NCBI RefSeq assembly: GCF_001552655.1 | Contig: NZ_BCRP01000002.1 | Location: 1 to 64,000, forward strand | Length of the DNA: 64,000 nt | Source: Alicyclobacillus kakegawensis NBRC 103104 | Lineage (GTDB): Bacteria > Bacillota > Bacilli > Alicyclobacillales > Alicyclobacillaceae | Reading direction: 5' to 3' | Shown here: positions 1 to 9,103 of the stretch, piece by piece | Layout of the letters: every line of letters starts with the position of its first letter | Position numbering within the stretch: the stretch's first letter is position 1 | Made by a program: the position numbers and the translations under genes | The notes under the pieces: generated by a model | Told to the model about the DNA's origin: nothing | Seen by the model: the letters and a program-made list of their open reading frames with translations, nothing else | Databases searched by the model: none

Positions 1-102
1 AGATTTTAAGTCTGCTGCGTCTGCCGATTCCGCCATCCCGGCTCACGAAAATTCAATCAGAGTGTATCAGGTCGCCTTGACCGAAGTCAACCAAGTCCCG
101 CT

Positions 103-492
103 TCACATGGATTCCACCGTCTGGCCGGCCTGCTCCGTCAGCGTGCGCAGGGGGCGGTTGTGCTCATCTACCAAGATCACCGTGGGTTGGTGCGCCTTGA
201 TTTCCTCTTCGCTGTACACCCCATAAGAGATGATGATGACCAGGTCACCCTTCTGCCCAAGACGAGCTGCGGCGCCGTTCAGTTCGATGCAGCCACTGCC
301 TTCCTGGCCGTAAATGACATAAGTTTCCAGGCGAGCCCCGTTGTTGATGTTGACCACCTGCACTCTTTCGTTTTCCAACAGATCCGCCTGTTCGGCGAGT
401 TGACGATCAATCGTAATGCTGCCGACGTAGTTCAGGTTGGCTTCTGTGATGGTCGCCCGATGAATTTTCGACTTCATCATGGTGCGGAACAC
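103..492 (-). CDS. panD: aspartate 1-decarboxylase
   Basis: Pyruvoyl enzyme that decarboxylates L-aspartate to beta-alanine for pantothenate and CoA synthesis in the cytoplasm. The 129-residue length is normal for PanD. The self-processing site YVGSITID is present around residues 22-29; cleavage between Gly and Ser makes the pyruvoyl group. The N-terminal [16 protein letters not shown] block is also typical. I chose the GTG start at 492 because AGGAGG lies 9 nt upstream on this strand; the ATG five codons in would give the more usual MMKSKIH start and is the alternative. No panB or panC is seen next to it, so they are either outside the window or unlinked. Confidence 0.95.
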   Translation of the reverse strand: MFRTMMKSKIHRATITEANLNYVGSITIDRQLAEQADLLENERVQVVNINNGARLETYVIYGQEGSGCIELNGAAARLGQKGDLVIIISYGVYSEEEIKAHQPTVILVDEHNRPLRTLTEQAGQTVESM

Positions 493-723
493 CTGTCAGC
501 GCCTCCTTTGAGAAGCGATCCAGTTGCGATTATACGAGACCGCGCTACGAATGAAAAGAGAAAACGGCTAGGAACCGTGATTCGGCGGCCGCAGGCCATC
601 CCCAATTCCCGTTGTTGTCTTGTGCCGGGGCATCCTCGAGTCAAGGCTTGGAAGCCTCTCATCATGGGAACTGGGGTGCTTGCGGTATACTTAGTGGTTG
701 ATGGAGACAAGGGGGGACGGGCT

Positions 724-1149
724 GTGAGCAACACAGTCAGTACACATTTGGAGGTCCGTTGGGGTGAGTGCGATCCGGCCGGCATTGTGTACCATCCAGC
801 ATACATCGATTGGTTCTCGGTGGCGCGCATGCGCTGGCTTCGCCACCATGGTGTCGGCTACATGGAGGCGTTTCATGATCAAGGCCTTGTCGTCGTTGTG
901 CTCGGAGTGGAGTGCCGCTACCGGAAAACGCTGCGCGCTGAAGACCAGGTGCGTGTGGACGCGTCTCTGGTGACGTTGACACGCGCGCGCATGAAGTTTG
1001 AGTATCAGGTTTGGAACGCAGAGGGCGTTCTTTGTGCCGAGGGTTCGACCGAACACGCCTATGTGGATGAGAGCGGGCGCGCCGTGAATGTAGCCAAACG
1101 AGCCCCACAATTGTGGACACGGCTGCAGGCCTTGCGTGCGGAGTCGTAG
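724..1149 (+). CDS. acyl-CoA thioesterase, hotdog (YbgC/4-HBT) family
   Basis: Hydrolyses an acyl-CoA thioester; the substrate cannot be read from sequence. About 141 residues, one hotdog domain. The 4-hydroxybenzoyl-CoA thioesterase signature WGECDPAGIVYHPAYIDWF is near the N-terminus, with the Asp of DPAGIVY as the expected catalytic residue. The start is the GTG at 724, preceded by an AAGGGGGG-type ribosome site; the same frame is open far upstream but that part is antisense to panD and reads as a shadow. It stands alone before tRNA-Val and probably has its own promoter. Confidence 0.85.
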   Translation: MSNTVSTHLEVRWGECDPAGIVYHPAYIDWFSVARMRWLRHHGVGYMEAFHDQGLVVVVLGVECRYRKTLRAEDQVRVDASLVTLTRARMKFEYQVWNAEGVLCAEGSTEHAYVDESGRAVNVAKRAPQLWTRLQALRAES

Positions 1150-1230
1150 ACCACGCACGCGCGTCCGGGGCGAACCATGAGCCATGACCCGGCGGTTGCG
1201 GCCCGTGAACGTGTGGCCACCACCGACGCA

Positions 1231-1260
1231 TTGACAGCCGCCGCGCAGCCGTGCTATATT
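1231..1260 (+). promoter_or_regulatory. sigma-A promoter of tRNA-Val
   Basis: TTGACA at 1231-1236 and TATATT at 1255-1260 with an 18-bp spacer, ending 18 nt before the first tRNA base. Confidence 0.7.
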
Positions 1261-1278
1261 ACTACCTGTCCGTTGCAC

Positions 1279-1353
1279 GCGGCTGTAGCTCAGAGGGAGA
1301 GCACCACCTTGACACGGTGGGGGCCACAGGTTCGATTCCTGTCAGCCGCACCA
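1279..1353 (+). tRNA. tRNA-Val (anticodon GAC)
   Basis: Full cloverleaf: acceptor GCGGCTG paired with CAGCCGC, D arm GCTC/GAGC with a short D loop, anticodon stem CCACC/GGTGG with loop TTGACAC (anticodon GAC), T arm ACAGG-TTCGATT-CCTGT, discriminator A, and an encoded CCA end at 1351-1353. Confidence 0.97.
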
Positions 1354-1365
1354 TAGGAGCCATAG

Positions 1366-1395
1366 AAGGCACCTGCATTGTGCAGGTGCCTTTTT
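1366..1395 (+). terminator. intrinsic terminator after tRNA-Val
   Basis: Perfect 12-bp stem AAGGCACCTGCA/TGCAGGTGCCTT with a TTG loop, followed by a T run. Confidence 0.92.
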
Positions 1396-1396
1396 A

Positions 1397-1759
1397 ACGT
1401 TTTTACGTGGGGTTGCGGCCATTTGCTACCAATCTCCGTTTCAAGCCGCATGGGCTCAGCGGACTGTGGACCAAGACAAGCACAGGCCGCGGGCAGTCAC
1501 GGCAATCGGCGCCCATCCGCCCGGCGGATTGGCGGCAACGTGCCGTGACTCCGTGTTCCCCCACGGCATACGGTGGGAGGAACGACGCGGACGCGAGCTG
1601 TCACTCAGGACACCATAGCCTGACAGCCTGTTTCGATAACGAAAACGCGGGCGCTCCAGAAGCACAAGCAACGCCCGCATCCCCGGGCAGCGAGGTATAC
1701 GCGCCGGCCGCTTTTTTCATACTGGTCAAAGAAGGTGAACCAGAAAGGCGGATGTCCGC
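1397..1759. other. intergenic, no gene recognised
   Basis: GC-rich spacer upstream of ytxC. It holds an inverted repeat GTCACGGCA/TGCCGTGAC (about 1496-1550) and a stem GCGGGCG/CGCCCGC (about 1647-1678). Neither has a good T run. No convincing coding frame or clear promoter was seen. Confidence 0.5.
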
Positions 1760-2620
1760 ATGCGGAGCGTACGGATTCAAGTGGAGCTCGCACAACAAGC
1801 ATTGGCCAAGCGGTTGAACGACGCTGGGTGCAATCTCCAGCGTCTGGGTGACACGTGGTTTACGGCTTCTGGCGACGAGGAGCAGCTGCTGTCGGTGTTG
1901 CACGCCTTTATCCTATCGGACTGGCAATACGAATATATTCAACAGCGGTTGTCCTTGACACACCCAGAGTTGACCGAGGAGCAGCGGGAGTATATAGGCC
2001 TGTTGACCTTGCACCGTGTGCGCGGGCCGCGCGACCTGACCGACCCGAAACGCACGGCGGCGAGTCACCCCTTTGTCCACCCGTATCAGCAGTTTGCCGA
2101 TCAGCTGCGGGCGTCATTGGAAGAGCTGCTGGCAGGAGAGATGCTGTACGTGGAAGGCCTGGTCCGCTTTCGCGGGCGCCGGTATTTGCAGGGATTGCAG
2201 ATTGCCATGGAGGAGATGGTCGAGCAGGTCTTGGCAGATCAAGAGTACGAGGAGTTCGTCGCCCTGCTGCGTTACGTATTGGACGTGCAACAGCCATCGC
2301 GGCAGCGTCTGCACGTGTTTTGCGCCGACGAGCGGGTGTGGATATGCGATGATGGCGGCGAACTGGTCCGTGATCAAGAGGTGTCTTTGGCCGCGGCCCA
2401 GGCTTGTCCGGGCGAGAATGTGAACGGGGAGGATTTGGCTATGAGCATCCTCATCACGCGGTCGCCCGAGCAGATCGTCATTCACGACCTCAGCACCCGG
2501 GCGCCGTGGCCGAGTTTTGCCGAGACGGTCGAGCGGGTTTTTTTGGAGCGCTCGTTACGGTGCGGAGACTGTCCGACCTGTCGCCGCCTCAGGGAGAACG
2601 GCGAAATTGCGCCGATGTAG
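1760..2620 (+). CDS. ytxC: putative sporulation protein YtxC
   Basis: Soluble 286-residue protein of the YtxC family, whose molecular role is not established. The assignment rests on length, overall composition with a central helical region (for example LEELLAGEMLYVEGLVRFRG), and position directly upstream of thrS, as in B. subtilis. The C-terminus has a CGDCPTCRR cluster that could bind metal. The ATG at 1760 has a weak AAAGGCGG site about 8 nt upstream. The next gene has its own promoter and T-box, so co-transcription with thrS would be by read-through only. Confidence 0.75.
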   Translation: MRSVRIQVELAQQALAKRLNDAGCNLQRLGDTWFTASGDEEQLLSVLHAFILSDWQYEYIQQRLSLTHPELTEEQREYIGLLTLHRVRGPRDLTDPKRTAASHPFVHPYQQFADQLRASLEELLAGEMLYVEGLVRFRGRRYLQGLQIAMEEMVEQVLADQEYEEFVALLRYVLDVQQPSRQRLHVFCADERVWICDDGGELVRDQEVSLAAAQACPGENVNGEDLAMSILITRSPEQIVIHDLSTRAPWPSFAETVERVFLERSLRCGDCPTCRRLRENGEIAPM

Positions 2621-2691
2621 TCAAAACCCGGAGGAACCGCTTTCATTGTGGCAAAAATGCGACAAAATCCACATTTGCGTGGAGACTTGGG

Positions 2692-2719
2692 TTGACTTGT
2701 GATCACAAGTGGATATAAT
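2692..2719 (+). promoter_or_regulatory. thrS promoter overlapped by a 16-bp palindrome
   Basis: TTGACT (2692-2697), a 16-bp spacer and TATAAT (2714-2719). A perfect palindrome, ACTTGTGATCACAAGT, occupies 2695-2710, covering the 3' half of the -35 box and most of the spacer. A protein bound there would block RNA polymerase, so it may be an operator; no cognate regulator is known from the sequence. Confidence 0.75.
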
Positions 2720-2725
2720 GAACAA

Positions 2726-3007
2726 CAAATTTACTTTCGGAAATGCGATGACGAAGGACATGCCGACGGATGGTACGCGCAGCAGAGAGGCGGCGCCAGC
2801 GGCTGAGAGCGCGCCCGCGGGACTCCGGCCGGATACCACCTTCTATGCAGGCGTCGGGGAGGCAAGCGGCCGAAACGGCGCCCGGGGCGTACGTTATACG
2901 CGAATGAGGGCTTGGGACCGTTGCGAGGTCCAGGCCGAAGTTGGGTGGAACCACGGGAACAACGTTCTCGTCCTGATGCACAGACATCAAGGCGGGGGCG
3001 TTTTTTT
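2726..3007 (+). ncRNA. T-box leader of thrS
   Basis: Transcription attenuator that senses uncharged tRNA-Thr. The conserved T-box GGGTGGAACCACGG is at 2943-2956. Upstream lies a long structured stem I region with a GATACCACC segment; its ACC (2835-2837) is the likely threonine specifier codon. Downstream is a terminator stem from AACGTTCTCGTCCTGATG to CATCAAGGCGGGGGCGTT (2961-3003) followed by seven T. The specifier assignment follows the usual position and was not folded by computer. Confidence 0.9.
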
Positions 3008-3067
3008 ATGGGGTTTTCCAGGCCGCGGCGCCGCAGACAGAGGCAGTTGTGACAGGAGGCGATGAGA

Positions 3068-5011
3068 TTGGGGCAGTATGCAGTGCGATTGAAGGACGGA
3101 TCAGTCCGGCATTACCCGGCCAAAACCACCTTTGCGGAGATTGCGTCGGATATTGGACCGCGGCTGGGACGCGAAGCGGTCGCCGCCAAGGTGGACGGGC
3201 GTGTCCTCGACCTCAGCCGTGAACTTGAGGGCGATGTGGAGTTGGAGATCCTGACCTTGGATGCCCCGGAGGGTGTGGATGTGATGCGCCACACCTGCGC
3301 CCACGTCATGGCGCAGGCGGTCTCAAGGCTTTATCCGGGGGTCAAGTTTGCCATCGGACCGGTGATTGAGAACGGGTTTTACTACGATTTTGCCGATCAC
3401 GTTTTCACCCCGGAGCAGTTTGCCGAGATCGAGCAGGAGATGCAGCGCATCATCAAGGCCGACTACCCTGTCGTTCGGGAGGTGGTCAGCCGTGAGGAAG
3501 CGCTGCGGATGTTTCAGGAGCGGGGAGACCGGTTTAAGGTCGAGATCATCCAGGACCTGCCCGAAGATGAAACCCTGACCCTGTACCGCCAAGGCGAGTT
3601 TGTCGATTTGTGCCGGGGGCCGCACTTGCCGTCGACCGGCCGTATCAAATCGTTCAAGTTGATGTCCATCGCCGGCGCCTACTGGCGCGGGGACTCCAGC
3701 CGCGAGCAGTTGACCCGCCTGTACGCCGTGGCGTTTGCCAAAAAGTCGGAGCTGGAGGATTATCTCCAGCGCCTGGAGGAGGCCAAGCAGCGAGATCACC
3801 GCAAATTAGGCAAGGACCTGGGCATCTTCATGCTGTCCAAGGAGGTCGGTCAGGGCCTGCCGCTGTGGTTGCCCAACGGGGCCACCGTCCGCCGCATCAT
3901 AGAGCGCTACATTGTCGACCTGGAGGAGAGTCTCGGCTACCAGCACGTCTACACGCCGCACTTGGCCAGCGTGGAACTGTACAAGATTTCCGGGCACTGG
4001 CAGCATTACCATGACGACATGTATCCGCCGATGCAGATGGACAACGAGGAACTGGTGCTGCGCCCGATGAACTGTCCGCACCACATGATGATCTATAAAT
4101 CGCAGATGCACAGCTATCGGGACTTGCCGCTGCGCATCGCGGAACTGGGCACAATGCACCGGCACGAGATGTCGGGCGCTTTGGCCGGGTTGCAACGGGT
4201 GCGAGCGATGACGCTCAACGACGCGCACATCTTCCTGCGGCCCGACCAGCTAAAGCAGGAGTTCTCGCGCGTGGTGCGGTTGATTGAACGGGTGTACCAA
4301 GACTTCGGCATCACCGAGTACTACCACCGCCTATCCTATCGCGATCCGTCCGATACCGAGAAATACGTGCAAAACGACGAGATGTGGGAACTGGCGGAGC
4401 GGATGCTGCGGGAAGCGATGGACGAGATGGGCTTGGCATACGTCGAAGCGCCGGGCGAGGCCGCTTTTTACGGACCGAAGCTGGATGTGCAGGTGCGCAC
4501 GGCGCTCGGCAAGGACGAGACGCTCTCCACTGTGCAGCTGGATTTTCACCTGCCCAACCGGTTTGACCTGGAATACATCGGCGAGGACGGCAAGCCGCAC
4601 CGCCCCGTCGTCATCCACCGCGGCATTGTCGGCACGATGGAGCGCTTTGTCGCCTTCCTGCTGGAGCAATACAAAGGGGCGTTCCCGGCTTGGTTGGCGC
4701 CGGTGCAGGTGCGAATCGTCACGGTGGCGGAAGAGTTTTCCGGATACGCCAACGCGACGGCTGACGCTCTGCGAGCCCAGGGATTCCGGGTGCAGGTGGA
4801 CACGCGTCCGGAAAAAATTGGATATAAAATCCGCGAGGCCCAGGTGCAAAAGACGCCGTACACCCTGGTTGTGGGCGAGAAGGAACAATCCAACGCGACG
4901 GTCAGTGTGCGCCGCTACGGTCAAGGAGACGTGGGCAGCATGTCGCTGTCTGCCTTCGCGGCCCGGCTTGGCGAGGAAGTGGCCGAGAAGAGGCTGTTGG
5001 TGCAAGGTTGA
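3068..5011 (+). CDS. thrS: threonyl-tRNA synthetase
   Basis: Charges tRNA-Thr with threonine. Domain order: N-terminal TGS domain (about residues 1-60), the editing/SAD domain with [10 protein letters not shown], a class II catalytic core with the zinc-binding [12 protein letters not shown] region near residue 336, and a C-terminal anticodon-binding domain. The length (about 647 residues) is normal. AGGAGG at 3054-3059 lies only 2 nt from the ATG at 3062 but 8 nt from the TTG at 3068, so TTG is the better start; using the ATG adds two residues. Regulated by the T-box leader and perhaps by the palindrome in its promoter. Confidence 0.97.
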   Translation: MGQYAVRLKDGSVRHYPAKTTFAEIASDIGPRLGREAVAAKVDGRVLDLSRELEGDVELEILTLDAPEGVDVMRHTCAHVMAQAVSRLYPGVKFAIGPVIENGFYYDFADHVFTPEQFAEIEQEMQRIIKADYPVVREVVSREEALRMFQERGDRFKVEIIQDLPEDETLTLYRQGEFVDLCRGPHLPSTGRIKSFKLMSIAGAYWRGDSSREQLTRLYAVAFAKKSELEDYLQRLEEAKQRDHRKLGKDLGIFMLSKEVGQGLPLWLPNGATVRRIIERYIVDLEESLGYQHVYTPHLASVELYKISGHWQHYHDDMYPPMQMDNEELVLRPMNCPHHMMIYKSQMHSYRDLPLRIAELGTMHRHEMSGALAGLQRVRAMTLNDAHIFLRPDQLKQEFSRVVRLIERVYQDFGITEYYHRLSYRDPSDTEKYVQNDEMWELAERMLREAMDEMGLAYVEAPGEAAFYGPKLDVQVRTALGKDETLSTVQLDFHLPNRFDLEYIGEDGKPHRPVVIHRGIVGTMERFVAFLLEQYKGAFPAWLAPVQVRIVTVAEEFSGYANATADALRAQGFRVQVDTRPEKIGYKIREAQVQKTPYTLVVGEKEQSNATVSVRRYGQGDVGSMSLSAFAARLGEEVAEKRLLVQG

Positions 5012-5036
5012 CAGTGCGGCGACAGTCCGCTAGAAT
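5008..5036 (+). promoter_or_regulatory. promoter of the infC operon inside the end of thrS
   Basis: TTGACA (5008-5013), a 17-bp spacer and TAGAAT (5031-5036). The -35 box overlaps the thrS stop codon. The expected start point is near 5043, just before the leader. Confidence 0.75.
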
Positions 5037-5042
5037 GAATCT

Positions 5043-5340
5043 GCTTGATTGACAAGTCAAATTGACAAGTCAAGATGACGAAAAGAAGGAGCTTCCCGCT
5101 TCTCACCTGGTGGGCACATGCCGACGGGTTACCGACTAAGGAGCGTTCATTCGCTGCTGCTCAGCACGCGTGCAGCTGCAAGCTGTGGAGTGCGGGCAGC
5201 TGCTGGAGAACGGCCAATGAAGGCACGAGGCGCGGGTTATCCCGCGCCTTTTCGATTGGTTGCGGGGACGCCGGAAGGCAGCCAGAGCCGCGCGCAGGCG
5301 GCGCCGTCACAAAGACGGTGAATCTTGGAGGTGAAACCTT
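5043..5340 (+). ncRNA. infC-rpmI-rplT leader (L20-type attenuator)
   Basis: Long untranslated leader before infC. It has a strong internal terminator at 5228-5252 (AGGCGCGGG, loop TTAT, CCCGCGCCT, then T), the arrangement used for L20 autoregulation in Bacilli. The 5' end carries two tandem copies of TTGACAAGTCAA (about 5047-5058 and 5061-5072), each a short inverted repeat. Assignment as an L20 leader rests on position and attenuator, not on a covariance search. Confidence 0.75.
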
Positions 5341-5862
5341 ATTAGCAAAGACGGATATCTGGTCAACGACGGGATTCGGGCCCGGGAGGTCCGTGTCATC
5401 GACGTCGACGGGACCCAGCTTGGCATCATGGGGATTCGTGAGGCCCGGCGCATCGCCGAGGAGAAGGAACTCGATTTGGTGGCCGTCGCGCCGACAGCCA
5501 AACCGCCGGTTTGTCGCATCATGGACTACGGCAAGTTCAAGTATGAACAGAGCAAGAAGGAAAAAGAGGCGCGTCGGAATCAGAAGATCGTCACGCTCAA
5601 GGAAGTCCGCATGACCCCGAACATTGAGGAGCACGACTTCCACGTCAAACTCAAGAATGTCGTCAAGTTCCTCAAGGAGGGGGACAAAGTCAAGGTGTCT
5701 GTACGCTTTCGCGGGCGCCAGATCACGCACTCGCAGTTGGGACAGCAGTTACTCATGAAACTGGCGACGAGCGTCTCGGAAGATGCGATTGTCGAGCGGA
5801 TGCCGAAGCTGGAAGGCCGCCAGATGATCATGATTCTGGCCCCCAAGCAGCCGTCTTCGTGA
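5341..5862 (+). CDS. infC: translation initiation factor IF-3
   Basis: Binds the 30S subunit and enforces start-codon selection. About 173 residues, the normal length, with an N-domain (VNDGIRAREVRVIDVDG and MGIREARRIAEEKELDLV), a lysine-rich linker (FKYEQSKKEKEARRNQK) and a C-domain ending MIMILAPKQ. The start is the rare ATT at 5341, in frame, with GGAGGTGA 6 nt upstream; no ATG gives a full-length protein. ATT starts are characteristic of infC and allow IF-3 to repress its own translation. First gene of the infC-rpmI-rplT operon. Confidence 0.95.
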   Translation: MSKDGYLVNDGIRAREVRVIDVDGTQLGIMGIREARRIAEEKELDLVAVAPTAKPPVCRIMDYGKFKYEQSKKEKEARRNQKIVTLKEVRMTPNIEEHDFHVKLKNVVKFLKEGDKVKVSVRFRGRQITHSQLGQQLLMKLATSVSEDAIVERMPKLEGRQMIMILAPKQPSS

Positions 5863-5919
5863 CTCGCGCCCCAGGCGGACAAGGACGGGACGCACAACGA
5901 TGGAATGGAGGACGTTGAC

Positions 5920-6114
5920 ATGCCGAAAATGAAGACCCACAGTGGCACTGCCAAACGCATCAAGAGGACGGCTTCTGGCAAATTGAAGCGGCCGCACGCC
6001 TTTGCCTACCACAAGGCAGTCAAGAAGGCGCCGGCGCGCAAGCGGCGGTTGCGCGGGACGACGCTGGTGTCGACCAGCGATCTGCGTCGCATCAAGCAGA
6101 TGCTGGCCCGATAA
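5920..6114 (+). CDS. rpmI: 50S ribosomal protein L35
   Basis: 64-residue, highly basic protein of the large ribosomal subunit. MPKMKTHSGTAKR is the standard N-terminus. The ATG at 5920 has GGAGG 8 nt upstream; the in-frame ATG at 5905 contains that ribosome site and is rejected. Lies between infC and rplT, the conserved order. Confidence 0.96.
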   Translation: MPKMKTHSGTAKRIKRTASGKLKRPHAFAYHKAVKKAPARKRRLRGTTLVSTSDLRRIKQMLAR

Positions 6115-6162
6115 GGCTCGCGAGGGGCACCAGGACCTATCATGTAAGGAGGAACAGGATTT

Positions 6163-6522
6163 ATGGCACGCGTAAAAGGCGGTATGGTAACACACCGCAA
6201 ACATAAAAAGATCCTGAAATTGGCTCGTGGGTACCGGGGTTCCAAGCACCGGCTGTTCCGTACGGCGAAGCAGCAGGTGTGGAAGTCCCTGCAGTACGCC
6301 TATCGGGATCGCCGCAACCGCAAGCGGGATTTCCGGCGTCTGTGGATTCAGCGCATCAACGCGGCGGCCCGTGTCAACGGTTTGTCCTACAACAAGTTCG
6401 TTCACGGTCTGAAGCTGGCGGGCGTTCAGGTCAACCGGAAGATGCTCGCGGATTTGGCGGTCACGGACAAGCAGGCGTTCGCTGAGTTGGCCAACGTGGC
6501 CAAGTCGAAGCTGGAGGCCTGA
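6163..6522 (+). CDS. rplT: 50S ribosomal protein L20
   Basis: 119-residue rRNA-binding protein needed for early 50S assembly; in Bacilli it also represses its own operon through the leader. Standard start MARVKGG and the conserved [12 protein letters not shown] and [15 protein letters not shown] blocks are present. A TAAGGAGG site precedes the ATG. Last gene of the operon, followed by a strong terminator. Confidence 0.97.
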   Translation: MARVKGGMVTHRKHKKILKLARGYRGSKHRLFRTAKQQVWKSLQYAYRDRRNRKRDFRRLWIQRINAAARVNGLSYNKFVHGLKLAGVQVNRKMLADLAVTDKQAFAELANVAKSKLEA

Positions 6523-6551
6523 AACGGGTTTGCGTAAAAATGAAGAACCAT

Positions 6552-6575
6552 CCCGGCGGATTCCGCCGGGTTTTT
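6552..6575 (+). terminator. intrinsic terminator after rplT
   Basis: CCCGGCGGA/TCCGCCGGG stem directly followed by TTTTT. Confidence 0.92.
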
Positions 6576-6622
6576 CGTGACCGCAGCCACGGCGAGGGCT
6601 TCGGTCTCGGGAGGGACGAGCC

Positions 6623-7399
6623 ATGTACATCGAGTCTCCTGCCAATGACAAAGTGCGCGCCTGGGCGAAACTGAAAACGCGGCGGGGCCGGCTGCAACAA
6701 CGGGCCTTCTTGGCCGAAGGGCCGCGTCAGTTGGACGAGGCCCTGGCCGCCGACGCGGACATTCTGGCTGTACTGTGGGATGTGGGGCGCGACGAACTGC
6801 CGGCGTCCGTGCGGGAACAGCTCCAGGCGCGCCGGATTGCGCTGGTGGAGTTGTCGCCGCAGGCGTTTGCCGCCGTATCCGATACCGTCACGCCACAAGG
6901 GGTGGTCACAGTGGTTCGCCTGCCGGAGCCCCCACTCACACAGCTTCCGGCGCGGTGTGTGATGCTGGACGGCATCCAGGACCCGGGCAACGTGGGCACC
7001 TTGCTGCGCACCGCCGAGGCGTTTGGCATTCCGCACGTGTGCTGCGCCAAGGGCACGGCCGATCCGTACGCGCCCAAGGTGGTGCGGGCCGCCATGGGGG
7101 CGCTGTTCCGGCTCGCGATTTCCCAGCTGCCTGCCCTTGATTTCATCCGCCAGTGGCGTCAGCAGTGGCCACAGGGTCAGGTGCTGGCCGCAGGCACGGG
7201 CGGATCGGTTGCATGCCATACGCAAGACTACGAACTGCCGACGTTGATGATCATCGGCAGCGAGGCGCGTGGGGTGTCGCCGGAAGTGGTGCGCGCCGCC
7301 GACCAGGAAGTTCGCATCCCGATGGCCGGCCACGCGGAGAGCCTGAACGCGGCGGCGGCGGGATCCATTCTCCTGTACGAGATGACCCGGCCGCGGTAG
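6623..7399 (+). CDS. TrmH/SpoU-family RNA methyltransferase
   Basis: S-adenosylmethionine-dependent 2'-O-methyltransferase for rRNA or tRNA, SPOUT fold. 258 residues: an N-terminal substrate-binding domain (about 1-105), then the three SpoU motifs, DGIQDPGNVGTLLRTAEAFG (motif 1), LMIIGSEARG (motif 2) and IPMAGHAESLNAAAAGSIL (motif 3). The ribosome site GGGAGGGACGAG precedes the ATG. A YsgA-like protein occupies a similar neighbourhood near rplT/pheST in B. subtilis. The exact target nucleotide cannot be told. Confidence 0.9.
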   Translation: MYIESPANDKVRAWAKLKTRRGRLQQRAFLAEGPRQLDEALAADADILAVLWDVGRDELPASVREQLQARRIALVELSPQAFAAVSDTVTPQGVVTVVRLPEPPLTQLPARCVMLDGIQDPGNVGTLLRTAEAFGIPHVCCAKGTADPYAPKVVRAAMGALFRLAISQLPALDFIRQWRQQWPQGQVLAAGTGGSVACHTQDYELPTLMIIGSEARGVSPEVVRAADQEVRIPMAGHAESLNAAAAGSILLYEMTRPR

Positions 7400-7400
7400 G

Positions 7401-8063
7401 TCAGTTGGAGCCTCCGACAGAGCGCTGATTTTCGTTGTGCGCGCCGACGGCCTTGCTGATGGTATCCATCTTCCGTTTCAGCCAACGGTGGAACCACCAA
7501 TACGCAGCCGCCAACGCCGCGGCGACGAGAACCGCGGGCAGAAGGTATTTCTGCCAGTCTGCCAGCACCGCGTGCGCCATGCGCTCAATCAGGGAGCCGG
7601 CGAGGATGAACGGTGTCGTCCACATGGCGGAGGCGATGAACATGACCGGGGCGTACACCGCCAGCCGGATGCGGTTGATGCCGGCGATGTACGGGACAAA
7701 GATGCGGACGAACGCGATGTATCGTGAAATGACCAGGGTCGGTACAGTATACTTGGCAAAGATGGCGTCCGCCTGGGCCAGTTTGTCTGGGGTCAGGCGC
7801 ACGTAGCGGCCGTACCGCAGGAGAAAGGGGCGGCCGAGCGCCCGACCAAGGAGATAAGCCACCATCGATCCGGCATAGGTCCCGCAGGTGGCCGCGACGA
7901 TTAGCCAGAACAGGCTGATCTGACCGTTTGCGTGCTGCGCGAGGACGCCGGAGGCGGTCAAAGTGGTTTCTCCTGGAACTGGAACAAACAGGTATTCGAG
8001 CGCCAGAGCGCCGCAGATGCCCCAATATCCGTAAACCTGCATCAGATGTTCGATAAAGTGCAC
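7401..8063 (-). CDS. DedA-family membrane protein
   Basis: Integral membrane protein of the DedA/SNARE-associated family; characterised members flip polyprenyl phosphates or phospholipids. 220 residues with about five hydrophobic segments. The family motif EYLFVPVPGETTL is near residue 23, and RYIAFVRIFVPYIAG holds the conserved Arg-rich re-entrant region. The start is GTG with a GGAAGAGG site. Converges on the methyltransferase gene with almost no spacer, and is divergent from the next gene. Confidence 0.88.
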   Translation of the reverse strand: MHFIEHLMQVYGYWGICGALALEYLFVPVPGETTLTASGVLAQHANGQISLFWLIVAATCGTYAGSMVAYLLGRALGRPFLLRYGRYVRLTPDKLAQADAIFAKYTVPTLVISRYIAFVRIFVPYIAGINRIRLAVYAPVMFIASAMWTTPFILAGSLIERMAHAVLADWQKYLLPAVLVAAALAAAYWWFHRWLKRKMDTISKAVGAHNENQRSVGGSN

Positions 8064-8187
8064 AGTCCTCTTCCTTTACAGGGAGTTTGGAAACGCCAGT
8101 CGTCTACCTGTATCTTATCAGTGAATCGGAAAGGCGTGCTAGGGGATTGATGGCAGCAAATACGGCAAATTTTCAAGGGATGGGGAT

Positions 8188-8709
8188 ATGATGGGCGGCG
8201 CGTACGACATGTGGGTGACCCCTCTGTTGGCGATGCTGGTGGCCCAGGTGTTGAAACCCCTGCTGCTGATGCTGCGTCTGCGTCGCTGGGATTGGAAGCT
8301 GATGCGTCAGTCAGGTGGGATGCCGAGCTCGCACACGGCGCTCGTGGTGGCGTTGGTGACCGAGTTGTGGCTGCGCGAGGGAGGGAGTGATCCCGTTCTC
8401 GCCATCGCCATGTTTGTCGCCCTCATCGTCATGTACGACGCCGCCGGCGTGCGCTGGCAGACCGGACGTCATGCCGCCGTTCTCAACCAACTGCTGCGCG
8501 ACCTGCAGGGGCGCAAGGACCTGTTTCAGCCCGGCGAGGACGCAGCGGCGCAACCCGAATCGGCCCCCATCCAGCAGTTGAACATTGCCAAGGCTCCTTG
8601 GTGGCTCATCGACTGGCCCATCTTGAACGAGCACGTGGGCCACAAACCCACGGAGGTGTTGGGCGGCTGCATCGTGGGCGTCGTGGTGGCGTTGTCGGTG
8701 CACTTTTAA
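8188..8709 (+). CDS. divergent PAP2-family membrane protein (YuiD/DUF212)
   Basis: 173-residue membrane protein of the YuiD group, a divergent branch of the PAP2 phosphatase fold with unproven activity. The conserved block SGGMPSSHTALVVAL contains the PSSH phosphatase-like motif, and YDAAGVRWQTGRHA and HKPTEVLGG complete the family signature. Several transmembrane helices. Ribosome site AAGGGATGGGGAT before the ATG. Single gene. Confidence 0.85.
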   Translation: MMGGAYDMWVTPLLAMLVAQVLKPLLLMLRLRRWDWKLMRQSGGMPSSHTALVVALVTELWLREGGSDPVLAIAMFVALIVMYDAAGVRWQTGRHAAVLNQLLRDLQGRKDLFQPGEDAAAQPESAPIQQLNIAKAPWWLIDWPILNEHVGHKPTEVLGGCIVGVVVALSVHF

Positions 8710-8881
8710 GCCCCGGCGCCCAGCGCGCTCCATCCGGCAGCCGCCACGCGGCGCTCATCCCCTTTTCTTCTTGCCTCTTCTTTTGCAAAAGCGGGCAATC
8801 GCCCATTTGTCCCATGGGTTCCTGCCCCGTCCTCCCCGCATATAGTGGGCTTTGACCACCCCAGATTAGGAGGACGGTGAC

Positions 8882-9103
8882 ATGGATAAGCAGTGGCGTT
8901 TTTATCGTCCCTACCGCAGCCCGTTCGACCCCTGCGTCCCGAAGCGTGTCAAGGCATATATTGTCCCTCCCAATCAGTTCATGCCGTTTCAGCCGCCGGG
9001 GCTGCGGACATTCTCGCCGCATGAGGCGCTCCGTAGAGGAACCTTGTGGCCGGATTTGTACAGCCCGTACAATCCGCCGCGCCGGGAGGAGATCGACCCA
9101 TGA
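8882..9103 (+). CDS. cotJA: spore coat protein CotJA
   Basis: 73-residue spore coat-associated protein made in the mother cell. The proline-rich sequence (RPYRSPFDPCVP, YIVPPNQFMPFQPPGLRTF, SPHEALRRGTLWPDLYSPY) is the CotJA family pattern. Strong AGGAGG site before the ATG at 8882. First gene of a cotJABC operon; overlaps cotJB by ATGA. A CATATAGT element (about 8840-8848) fits a sigma-E -10 box, but I did not find a convincing -35 partner. Confidence 0.93.
   Translation: MDKQWRFYRPYRSPFDPCVPKRVKAYIVPPNQFMPFQPPGLRTFSPHEALRRGTLWPDLYSPYNPPRREEIDP

Noticed and set aside
160-723. Long open frame upstream of the thioesterase start
   Set aside because: It is antisense to panD, lacks a ribosome site, and the thioesterase domain begins at the GTG at 724.
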